A stretch of 12,823 bases of DNA from positions 1-12,823 of the forward strand of contig CAMAJC010000020.1 of NCBI GenBank assembly GCA_945835425.1, given 5' to 3'. The stretch comes from an uncultured Clostridia bacterium. GTDB lineage: Bacteria > Bacillota > Clostridia > Oscillospirales > Ruminococcaceae. The translations under genes were made by a program, and so were the position numbers. Of this stretch, positions 1-5,739 are shown in pieces (the stretch's first letter is position 1; each line of letters opens with the position of its first letter). Under the pieces are notes generated by a model. It was not told the origin of the DNA and searched no databases. It was given only the letters and a program-made list of their open reading frames with translations.

Positions 1-804
1 CGCCTGATCGACTGGCAGATCGAAAACGGCACCGACGCCATCATCGTCTGCGGCACGACCGGCGAATGTGCGACCTTAAGCGAGGAAGAGCACCTCGACT
101 GCATCCGCTTCTGCAAGAATCATGTCGCGGGACGGGTGCCGGTCATCGCCGGCGCAGGCAGCAACGATACCGCCTTTGCCATCAAGATGGTCAAGGAATG
201 TGAAGCAATCGGCGTTGATGGTCTTCTGGTCGTCACCCCGTACTATAACAAGACCTCCCAGCGAGGTCTGATCGCCCACTATACCGCAATCGCCGAAGCG
301 ACCAGCCTGCCGATCATCATGTACAGCGTCGCTTCCAGAACCGGCGTCAACATCACCCCTGCCACCTGCAAGGAACTGTCCAAAATCCCGAACATCGTCG
401 CTATCAAAGAGGCCAGCGGCAATCTTGAACAGATTTCCGAGATCAAGGCCCTGTGCGGCGATGATCTGGATGTTTATTCCGGCGAGGACGGCATCATCGT
501 CCCGATCCTGTCGGTCGGCGGTATCGGCGTTATCTCGGTTCTGTCCCATACCTGCCCCAGAGAGACCCACGATATCTGCCAGAAGTTCTTCGACGGCGAT
601 ATCAAGGGAAGCGCCGCCCTCCAGCTGGAGTACCTCGACCTGGTCAAGGCGCTGTTCTCCGATGTAAACCCGATCCCGGCCAAAGCCGCCATGAACCTGA
701 TGGGCTGGAAAGCAGGGCACTGCCGTCTGCCGCTCATCGATATGGCGCCGGAAGCGGAGGAAAAGCTGGCCGCTGTCATGCGCAAACACGGCCTGATCGA
801 CTAA
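1..804 (+). CDS. dapA: 4-hydroxy-tetrahydrodipicolinate synthase, 5' end cut by the window
   Basis: This enzyme condenses pyruvate with aspartate semialdehyde in the cytoplasm, the first committed step to diaminopimelate and lysine. The frame is open from base 1, and about 25 N-terminal residues lie outside the window. Counting from the first codon, the GTTGE substrate loop is at residues 18-22 (Thr19, Thr20), the active-site Tyr is Tyr108, the carboxylate-binding Arg is Arg113 and the Schiff-base lysine is Lys136 in IVAIKEASG. The constant offset of 25 from the Escherichia coli numbers (44, 45, 133, 138, 161) supports the call. The Tyr-Arg motif reads YSVASRTG where YNVPSRTG is usual; the key Tyr and Arg are kept. 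The pathway's next gene, dapB, follows on the same strand about 250 bp downstream. The TAA stop coincides with the apparent target duplication of a small mobile element. Confidence 0.96.
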   Translation, partial: RLIDWQIENGTDAIIVCGTTGECATLSEEEHLDCIRFCKNHVAGRVPVIAGAGSNDTAFAIKMVKECEAIGVDGLLVVTPYYNKTSQRGLIAHYTAIAEATSLPIIMYSVASRTGVNITPATCKELSKIPNIVAIKEASGNLEQISEIKALCGDDLDVYSGEDGIIVPILSVGGIGVISVLSHTCPRETHDICQKFFDGDIKGSAALQLEYLDLVKALFSDVNPIPAKAAMNLMGWKAGHCRLPLIDMAPEAEEKLAAVMRKHGLID

Positions 805-903
805 AGAAACTCTGATTAAAGGCTTTTTCCCCGCCTTCGGCGGGGAAAAAGCCGCATGAACACGCCTCCGAAAAGGCAGGGAGTCAAATAAATCAGAGCT
901 TCC
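805..903. mobile_element. MITE-like palindromic element inserted at the dapA stop codon
   Basis: Seen: 13-bp terminal inverted repeats at 805-817 and 891-903 match at 11 of 13 positions; both contain CTCTGATT (the right one reversed). The element is flanked by a direct 4-bp repeat CTAA at 801-804 and 904-907. The left copy contains the dapA stop codon, so insertion would have left the reading frame intact. It is 99 bp long and has no ORF. Known: the IS5 subgroup duplicates a 4-bp YTAR target and has ends starting with GGAAG, as the right end here does. Inferred: a non-autonomous IS5-type MITE. It could instead be a structured transcript tail with chance flanking repeats. Confidence 0.5.
821..853. 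repeat. Perfect 15-bp inverted repeat inside the MITE-like element
   Basis: Bases 821-835 (GGCTTTTTCCCCGCC) are exactly complementary to 839-853, leaving a 3-nt TTC loop. It resembles a terminator, but the run of T lies in the 5' arm and the run of A in the 3' arm. Neither strand therefore has a U-tract after the stem, and a smaller stem at 864-867/874-877 follows. It would fold strongly in RNA and may block RNA 3' decay or pause transcription after dapA. Confidence 0.75.
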
Positions 904-920
904 CTAACAGGATAAATCAT

Positions 921-952
921 AATCCGGCCTGCGAAAATACAGGTCGGGTTTT
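921..952 (+). terminator. Weak intrinsic terminator, probably the original dapA terminator
   Basis: Bases 921-931 pair with 940-950 (11 bp with two G-T wobbles) around the 8-nt loop 932-939, followed by TTTT at 949-952. It lies just beyond the MITE-like element. Removing that element and one CTAA copy would put it about 15 bp after the dapA stop, where a terminator is expected. The U-tract is short, so read-through into dapB is plausible. Confidence 0.5.
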
Positions 953-956
953 CGCT

Positions 957-1025
957 GGATTACTTTTGATTCATACGCCTAAATGCGGTTTTGAGAAAAT
1001 GAAAAGGCGTGTGAATCAATAATCC
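957..1025. repeat. Long imperfect hairpin in the dapB leader
   Basis: Bases 957-962 pair with 1020-1025 and 966-980 pair with 1005-1019. This makes 21 bp including one T-G wobble, with a 3-nt bulge at 963-965 and a 24-nt loop. The stem ends 21 nt before the dapB ribosome binding site. No convincing -35/-10 pair was found around it. It has no U-tract, so it is not a normal terminator; it could be another small mobile element remnant or an RNA control or stability element. There is no lysine-riboswitch or T-box signature in it. Confidence 0.6.
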
Positions 1026-1060
1026 TTACTATAGAAGATGTGTAAAGAGGAGGATTTGCC

Positions 1061-1813
1061 ATGGTAAGAATAATTCTCTGCGGCTGTCAGGGGAAAATGG
1101 GCCATGTAATTGAAAACTGTGTCGCGGAGCGCGATGACTGTCAGATAGTCGCCGGTTTTGACATTGCGACGGAGCCGGCGAAGCCTTACCCGGTCTATAC
1201 GGATTTTGCCGCCTGCACCGAAGATGCGGATGTCATTGTTGATTTTTCCCATCCCGCGTCGCTGGATGCGCTTCTTGACTATGCTTTGTCCCATAAGCTG
1301 CCGCTGATTATCGCCACCACCGGCTACACGCCTGAACAGACCGAGAAAATCCATAAGGCCGCCGAGCAGATCCCCGTCTTTTTCACCTTCAATATGTCCC
1401 TGGGCATCAACCTGCTGGCGGAGCTTGCCAAAAAAGCAGCCGCTTTCCTCGGCGACCAGTTCGATATCGAGATCGTCGAAAAGCACCACAACCGCAAGAT
1501 TGATGCGCCCAGCGGAACAGCGCTGATGCTGGCCGACGCCATCAACACGGTTCTGGATGAGCCGCATTCTTATATGTATGACCGCCACTCTGTCCGCAGA
1601 AAACGCGAAAAGACCGAGATCGGCATCTCTTCCGTCCGCGGCGGCACCATCGTCGGCGAACACGAGATCATCTTTGCCGGCCGGGACGAGATCATTGAAC
1701 TGAAGCATACGGCTATGAGCCGTGAGATTTTCGCAGTCGGCGCCGTCAATGCCGCTGTTTATCTGGCAAACACCAAAGAGCCGCGCATCTACACGATGTC
1801 CGATCTGCTCTGA
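1061..1813 (+). CDS. dapB: 4-hydroxy-tetrahydrodipicolinate reductase
   Basis: DapB reduces the DapA product with NAD(P)H to tetrahydrodipicolinate in the diaminopimelate/lysine pathway. The protein is 250 residues, normal for the family. The N-terminal nucleotide-binding loop is GCQGKMG (residues 8-14). The family signature at about 138-154 reads EKHHNRKIDAPSGTAL, holding the catalytic His pair (142-143) and Lys146. A second conserved block, VRGGTIVGEHE, lies at 192-202. The ATG at 1061 has a strong AGAGGAGG site at 1046-1053, 7 nt upstream. The gene is followed after 22 bp by the ACT-domain gene, so the two are very likely cotranscribed. Its own promoter was not identified; it may depend on read-through from dapA or on a promoter in the hairpin region. 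Confidence 0.97.
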   Translation: MVRIILCGCQGKMGHVIENCVAERDDCQIVAGFDIATEPAKPYPVYTDFAACTEDADVIVDFSHPASLDALLDYALSHKLPLIIATTGYTPEQTEKIHKAAEQIPVFFTFNMSLGINLLAELAKKAAAFLGDQFDIEIVEKHHNRKIDAPSGTALMLADAINTVLDEPHSYMYDRHSVRRKREKTEIGISSVRGGTIVGEHEIIFAGRDEIIELKHTAMSREIFAVGAVNAAVYLANTKEPRIYTMSDLL

Positions 1814-1819
1814 CAAACG

Positions 1820-1828
1820 AAAGGGGAG
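1820..1828 (+). promoter_or_regulatory. Ribosome binding site that fixes the TTG start of the ACT gene
   Basis: AAAGGGGAG lies 7 nt before a TTG at 1836 that is in frame with the ACT-domain protein. The nearest in-frame ATG upstream is inside dapB and has no such site. The next one downstream (1863) would cut into the first ACT domain. TTG is therefore the best start. Confidence 0.75.
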
Positions 1829-1835
1829 AACACCA

Positions 1836-2300
1836 TTGAAGGTTATCACCAAGTTGAACGTTATGCACGATGTAGCGCTGGTCACCCTGAATAAGGTCCC
1901 CGCCAATGTCGATTTTATCTGCAGAATCTTCGACCGGCTGGACGAAGAGGGAATCAACGTCGACATGATTTCCCAGTCTCCGCTGACCGGTTCTTATGTA
2001 TCCGTTTCCTTTACGGCCAGCAGCGACGACATGGTCAAAATCGCAAAGCTTGCCAATGAAATCAACGCCGAGTACCCCTCGGTCCGTCCGCTGCTCAGCC
2101 ATAATAATGTAAAGATTTCTCTTTACGGCGAGGAAATGCCCAAATATCATGGCATCGCCGCCAGCGTTTTCCGGGTGCTGAAACAGTGCGGCACCGACGT
2201 GCTGATGATCACGACTTCGTCGGTCGATATTTCGGTTCTGGTGGACGGCGCAAACTCCGACCAATGCATCGCAGCTCTGACAGAAGCATTTGAATTGTAA
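1836..2300 (+). CDS. Stand-alone tandem ACT-domain protein, aspartokinase beta-subunit-like
   Basis: The protein has 154 residues from the TTG start and consists almost only of two ACT domains, at about 8-80 and 87-154. The first has the pattern DVALVTLNKVP...FDRLDEEGINVDMISQSP. The second has VKISLYGEEM...GIAASVFRVLK...VLMITTSSVDISVLVD and ends in ALTEAFEL. This order and the ending match the C-terminal regulatory half of aspartate kinase (LysC), where lysine or threonine binds between the ACT domains. No kinase domain is present. The length is close to the free beta subunit known from the Bacillus LysC internal start. Placed 22 bp after dapB, it is probably a feedback-sensing partner for an aspartokinase encoded elsewhere. 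The ligand and partner are not visible from the sequence; a ligand-responsive regulator of another Dap enzyme is an alternative. Confidence 0.8.
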   Translation: MKVITKLNVMHDVALVTLNKVPANVDFICRIFDRLDEEGINVDMISQSPLTGSYVSVSFTASSDDMVKIAKLANEINAEYPSVRPLLSHNNVKISLYGEEMPKYHGIAASVFRVLKQCGTDVLMITTSSVDISVLVDGANSDQCIAALTEAFEL

Positions 2301-2327
2301 AATTTTCGTGAACAGGGCTGTATCTGC

Positions 2328-2356
2328 TTGCAAAATACGCCCAGTCATGCTAAAAT
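2328..2356 (+). promoter_or_regulatory. Sigma-A-type promoter for rpsB-tsf
   Basis: The -35 is TTGCAA (2328-2333) and the -10 is TAAAAT (2351-2356), separated by 17 bp. TGC directly before the -10 makes it an extended -10 promoter. Predicted transcription start is near 2363. Confidence 0.8.
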
Positions 2357-2362
2357 AATACA

Positions 2363-2493
2363 CGCATTACGCACGTGGCTATGTTTGCCTGCGCAGGGTG
2401 CCAAACTGTATTGGTCGCGCAGCACACGCCGCGGTGGATTCCGGTTTCCATAAAATCGGACAAACCAAATTTTTTTACAGGAGGACTACGCAA
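2363..2493 (+). promoter_or_regulatory. Structured rpsB 5' leader
   Basis: About 130 nt separate the predicted transcription start from the rpsB ATG. Possible stems include 2388-2390/2395-2397 inside 2383-2387/2402-2406, and an 8-bp stem 2440-2447/2453-2460 with one wobble. The latter competes with a second pairing, GGTTT 2443-2447 with AAACC 2462-2466. A run of seven T (2470-2476) sits directly before the AGGAGG site (2479-2484). Ribosomal protein S2 represses its own operon in E. coli; whether this leader binds S2 is inference. The layout also allows attenuation at the T-run. Confidence 0.4.
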
Positions 2494-3219
2494 ATGGCAG
2501 TAGTATCTATGAAACAGCTTCTGGAAGCTGGCGTACACTTTGGTCATCAGACCAGAAGATGGAACCCCAAAATGGCTCCTTATATCTTCACCGAAAGAAA
2601 CGGCATCTACATCATCGACCTGCAGAAGACCGTTAAGAAGCTGGATGAAGCTTACGCTTTCGTTCGTGAAGTTTCCGCAAACGGCGGCGAGATCCTGTTC
2701 GTTGGTACCAAGAAACAGGCTGGCGACTCCATCAAAGAGGAAGCTGAGCGCTGCGGTATGCATTTCGTCAACGCCAGATGGCTGGGCGGCATGCTGACCA
2801 ACTTCAAGACCATCCAGAAGAGAATCGAACGTCTCTCCCAGCTGCGCAAGATGGAAGAGGACGGCACTTTCGAGCTGCTTCCCAAGAAGGAAGTTGTTAA
2901 GCTGAAACTGGAGATCGAGAAACTCGAGAAGTTCATCGGCGGTATCAAGAACATGAAGACCCTGCCTGCTGCACTTTTCATTGTTGACCCCAAGAAAGAA
3001 AAGATCGCGGTTGCTGAGGCAAGAAAGCTGAACATCCCGATCGTCGCAATCGTTGACACTAACTGCGACCCCGACGAAGTTGACTACGTCATCCCCGGCA
3101 ACGACGACGCTATCCGCGCTGTTAAGCTGATCGCCGGCGCTATGGCGAACGCCGTTATGGAAGGCCGTCAGGGCCAGAGCGACGCTCCCGCCGCTGAGGA
3201 AGCTCCCGTCGAGGAATAA
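2494..3219 (+). CDS. rpsB: 30S ribosomal protein S2
   Basis: S2 is a late-assembling small-subunit protein that helps position S1. The protein is 241 residues, usual for the family. The N-terminal signature HFGHQTRRWNPKM lies at about 15-27. The second signature runs from PAALFIVDPKKE through IVDTNCDPDEVDYVIPGNDD near 160-210. A short acidic, alanine-rich tail (APAAEEAPVEE) ends the protein. The ATG at 2494 is chosen because AGGAGG (2479-2484) lies 9 nt upstream and because the family starts with M-[AS]-V-[VI]-[ST]-M-K; an upstream ATG-free extension of the frame has no such support. Codon choice (many GCT, GTT, CTG, AAG) differs from the flanking metabolic genes, as expected for high expression. 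It is followed by a terminator and tsf. Confidence 0.98.
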   Translation: MAVVSMKQLLEAGVHFGHQTRRWNPKMAPYIFTERNGIYIIDLQKTVKKLDEAYAFVREVSANGGEILFVGTKKQAGDSIKEEAERCGMHFVNARWLGGMLTNFKTIQKRIERLSQLRKMEEDGTFELLPKKEVVKLKLEIEKLEKFIGGIKNMKTLPAALFIVDPKKEKIAVAEARKLNIPIVAIVDTNCDPDEVDYVIPGNDDAIRAVKLIAGAMANAVMEGRQGQSDAPAAEEAPVEE

Positions 3220-3232
3220 GCTGTAAAGCATG

Positions 3233-3265
3233 AAAACCCGATCGGGACTTCCCATCGGGTTTTTT
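3233..3265 (+). terminator. Intrinsic terminator in the rpsB-tsf gap
   Basis: AAAACCCGAT (3233-3242) pairs with ATCGGGTTTT (3254-3263) and GGG (3244-3246) pairs with CCC (3251-3253). This gives a 13-bp stem with one bulged C, an ACTT loop and T6 at 3260-3265. No promoter is visible between it and tsf, so partial termination probably sets the S2:EF-Ts ratio. Confidence 0.88.
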
Positions 3266-3301
3266 ACCCGCGAGAAACGTAAATTTGAGGAGGATATTAT
3301 C

Positions 3302-4216
3302 ATGGCATTTACCGCTAAAGACGTAAAAGACCTGCGTGAAAAAACCGGCTGCGGCATGATGGACTGCAAAAAGGCTCTGGCTGCTACCGATGGCGATATG
3401 GAAAAGGCTGTTGAGTTCCTGAGAGAAAAAGGACTGGCTGCCGTTGCGAAAAAGGCCAGCAGAATCGCTGCTGAGGGCCTGGTCGTCGCTGTTGTCGACG
3501 GCAATGTCGGCGTTGTTCTGGAAGTCAACGCTGAGACCGACTTCGTTGCCAAGAACGAAACCTTCGTTGAGATGTGCAACAACATCGCCGCTACCATCGT
3601 CAAAGAGAACCCCGCTGACGTCGAGACTCTGATGACTCTGCCCTGCGCAAACACCGAAATGACCGTTGAAGAAGCTGTCCGCGACAGAATCCAGGTCATC
3701 GGCGAGAACATGAAGGTTCGCCGTTTCGTCCGTATGGAAGGCAACGTTGTTTCTTACGTCCATGCAGGCGGCAAGATCGGCGTTCTGGTCAACTTTGACA
3801 CCGACCTCGCTGACAAAGAGGGCTTCCAGGCTGCTGCGAAAGACGTCGCTATGCAGGTTGCTTTCTCCAACCCCACCTACCTCGCGAAGGAAGAAGTTCC
3901 CGCTGACGTTCTGGACAAAGAGAAAGAGATCATCAAGGCGCAGATGGACAACGATCCCAAGATGGCTAACAAACCCGAGAAGGTTAAAGACGGCATCGTT
4001 ATGGGCAAGCTGGGCAACTTCTACAAGGATGCCTGCCTGAAAGAGCAGCCCTTCGTCAAGGACGAGAAGATGAGCGTACAGGCTTACCTGGATGCACAGG
4101 CTAAAGCTATGGGCGGCAAGATGGTTCTGACCGCATTTGCCCGTCTGGAAAAAGGCGAGGGCCTGGAAAAACGTGAAGACAACTTCGCTGATGAAGTTGC
4201 CAGCATGATCAAATAA
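3302..4216 (+). CDS. tsf: Translation elongation factor Ts
   Basis: EF-Ts is the guanine-nucleotide exchange factor that regenerates EF-Tu-GTP in the cytoplasm. The protein is 304 residues, within the bacterial range. The N-terminal UBA-like domain (1-50) carries the family pattern DLREKTGCGMMDCKKAL. The EF-Tu contact signature TDFVAKNE is at 79-86. The C-terminal core continues through a lysine-rich linker (VLDKEKEIIKAQM) to residue 304. ATG 3302 has GAGGAGG (3287-3293) 8 nt upstream; the in-frame ATG at 3230 lies before the terminator and is not a credible start. Codon bias matches rpsB. It is cotranscribed with rpsB through a leaky terminator and followed by its own strong terminator. Confidence 0.98.
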   Translation: MAFTAKDVKDLREKTGCGMMDCKKALAATDGDMEKAVEFLREKGLAAVAKKASRIAAEGLVVAVVDGNVGVVLEVNAETDFVAKNETFVEMCNNIAATIVKENPADVETLMTLPCANTEMTVEEAVRDRIQVIGENMKVRRFVRMEGNVVSYVHAGGKIGVLVNFDTDLADKEGFQAAAKDVAMQVAFSNPTYLAKEEVPADVLDKEKEIIKAQMDNDPKMANKPEKVKDGIVMGKLGNFYKDACLKEQPFVKDEKMSVQAYLDAQAKAMGGKMVLTAFARLEKGEGLEKREDNFADEVASMIK

Positions 4217-4247
4217 TTTTTGATCCACGTTTGTATTTATATGGAAG

Positions 4248-4281
4248 AAAGACCGGAGTGTGTAAGCGCTCCGGTCTTTTT
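4248..4281 (+). terminator. Intrinsic terminator of the rpsB-tsf operon
   Basis: AAAGACCGGAG (4248-4258) is perfectly complementary to 4269-4279, giving 11 bp with a 10-nt loop, followed by T to 4281 (T5 at 4277-4281). It lies 31 bp after the tsf stop. Confidence 0.9.
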
Positions 4282-4312
4282 GCTGCACGGACAAGGTATT
4301 TTGCAGAATTGC

Positions 4313-4341
4313 TTGAATTTTGTAATGTGATGTGCTAAAAT
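4313..4341 (+). promoter_or_regulatory. Promoter for the capA-like/aminotransferase pair
   Basis: TTGAAT (4313-4318) and TAAAAT (4336-4341) are spaced by 17 bp, with TGC just before the -10. The predicted start is near 4348, leaving a leader of about 90 nt before the ATG at 4440. That leader has only short possible stems, such as GGGC 4403-4406 with GCCC 4417-4420; no known riboswitch was recognised in it. Confidence 0.75.
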
Positions 4342-4439
4342 ATGATTATCTTTAGTCTGCTGTACCGTGTGAAAATCAGGCCAAAGAAATCGCTTACCGT
4401 AAGGGCTGCTTTGTCGGCCCGCTGCCATAGGGAATCTAT

Positions 4440-5723
4440 ATGAAAAAGCTACTTATCACTCTTTTGGTCGGATTGCTGCTGACCGTCAGCGTCCAGACGG
4501 CCTTTTGCACCATGGCCGGTGAAGAACAGGCCGCTGTGGAGGCTTTCCGTGCAATGCCGGAACCAGTTTCCCAGCCGGAAGAATCTCTGCCGGAGGTGTC
4601 CTCAGAGGAATCCAGCGAGCCGGTTTGGGAGCCGCAGACGGTGCGCCTGCTGTCGGCCGGAGACAATCTGATCCATTCGTCGCTGTATGAACAGGCGCAG
4701 GCCCGTTCGGAGGACGGCGGATATGACTTTGCCTATCTGTATCAAAATGTCGCCGGGTATCTGTCCGGCGCGGACATTACAACACTGAACCAGGAAACGG
4801 TCATCGCGCCCAGCCGGGAAGTTGCGACCTATCCCTGCTTCAATTCGCCGCCTGAACTGGCGGACTATGTCATCGACCAGTGCGGCTTCGATGTGCTGAA
4901 CCTGGCCAACAATCACTGCCTTGACCAGGGAACTTCCGGGCTGGAGGAGTGCCTGTCGTTCTGGAAGGAGCAGCATCCAGAAGTCCTGACGACCGGCGTC
5001 TACCAGAATGAAGCGGATTATCAGAATATCCGCACGATGGAAGTGAACGGGATCACCTTCGCGTTCCTCGGCATGACCGAGCTGACCAACGGACTGTCGC
5101 TTTCCTCCAGTTCCGACGTTGTTCTGGTGCAGGCGCTGGACAACGAGGAAATGGCGCGGCTGCAGGCACAGATCGAAGAGGCAGACCGGCTGGCGGATGT
5201 GGTCGTGATGAACGTTCACTGGGGAAATGAGTATTCCTTCACGCCGACCGACCGGCAGGAATATCTGGCCGAAAAGATGACCGACTGGGGCGTTGATATT
5301 GTAATTGGCCACCATCCCCATGTCCTGCAGCCGGTGGAGACCCGGGTGACAGAGGATGGAAGAACGGCGCTGATCGCTTATTCCCTGGGAAACTTTGCAT
5401 CTGCGCAGTCGGATGCCTATTGCCTGATCGGCGGTGTGCTGGATTATTCCGTAACCCGTGAAACAGAGGGTGGGGAAGTGACCCTGACGGATTACTCCTT
5501 AAGCCCGGTCGTCACCCATTACGACTCCGGTTACCGCAACAACCGCATCTATCTGCTGGATGATTATACAGACGAGCTGGCTGCCGCCCACGGCGTGCGC
5601 GCCCGGTATGAAAGCTTCAGCCTCGGCTATATCGACAGCCTGCTGGAGGAAGTCGTCGGCCGGGAAGTACTGGACGGCATCACCGTCAGCACTGCGGCAA
5701 TTGACGCAAATACACAGTCATAA
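4440..5723 (+). CDS. Secreted CapA/PGA_cap-family metallophosphatase-like protein
   Basis: The family (CapA, PgsA, YwtB) has a calcineurin-like metallophosphatase fold and is linked to poly-gamma-glutamate or capsule synthesis, though many members have no known substrate. The protein is 427 residues. Residues 1-23 form a lysine-plus-hydrophobic signal peptide or anchor; the nearby cysteine (23) lacks a lipobox. Residues 38-65 are a Pro/Glu/Ser-rich linker. The catalytic domain then shows AGDNLIH (73-79), NQET (117-120), NLANNH with Asp162 (154-162), NVHWGNEY (258-265), IGHHPHVLQ (289-297) and SLGNF (315-319), the full expected set of metal-binding blocks. It therefore looks active and extracytoplasmic. 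The ATG at 4440 has a modest AGGGA site 6 nt upstream. No other capsule or polyglutamate gene is nearby. The next gene begins 16 bp downstream, so the two are cotranscribed. Confidence 0.88.
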   Translation: MKKLLITLLVGLLLTVSVQTAFCTMAGEEQAAVEAFRAMPEPVSQPEESLPEVSSEESSEPVWEPQTVRLLSAGDNLIHSSLYEQAQARSEDGGYDFAYLYQNVAGYLSGADITTLNQETVIAPSREVATYPCFNSPPELADYVIDQCGFDVLNLANNHCLDQGTSGLEECLSFWKEQHPEVLTTGVYQNEADYQNIRTMEVNGITFAFLGMTELTNGLSLSSSSDVVLVQALDNEEMARLQAQIEEADRLADVVVMNVHWGNEYSFTPTDRQEYLAEKMTDWGVDIVIGHHPHVLQPVETRVTEDGRTALIAYSLGNFASAQSDAYCLIGGVLDYSVTRETEGGEVTLTDYSLSPVVTHYDSGYRNNRIYLLDDYTDELAAAHGVRARYESFSLGYIDSLLEEVVGREVLDGITVSTAAIDANTQS

Positions 5724-5739
5724 ATTTTCGAAAGGTCGA

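Noticed and set aside
1027..1035. TACTATAGA as a -10 element for dapB
   Set aside because: No acceptable -35 is found 16-18 bp upstream, and it overlaps the end of the hairpin; too weak to call.
904..1060. Lysine riboswitch or T-box before dapB
   Set aside because: The space is only about 157 nt, mostly taken by a weak terminator and a simple hairpin, with none of the conserved lysine-riboswitch or T-box sequence blocks.
2350..3744. A long open frame on the - strand across rpsB and tsf (over 460 codons)
   Set aside because: It lies wholly over two certain genes, has no recognisable domain or ribosome binding site, and is explained by the biased codon use of the highly expressed + strand genes.
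3155..4294. A - strand open frame of about 380 codons opposite tsf
   Set aside because: Antisense to tsf, low-complexity serine/valine/leucine-rich translation, no RBS; a codon-bias shadow.
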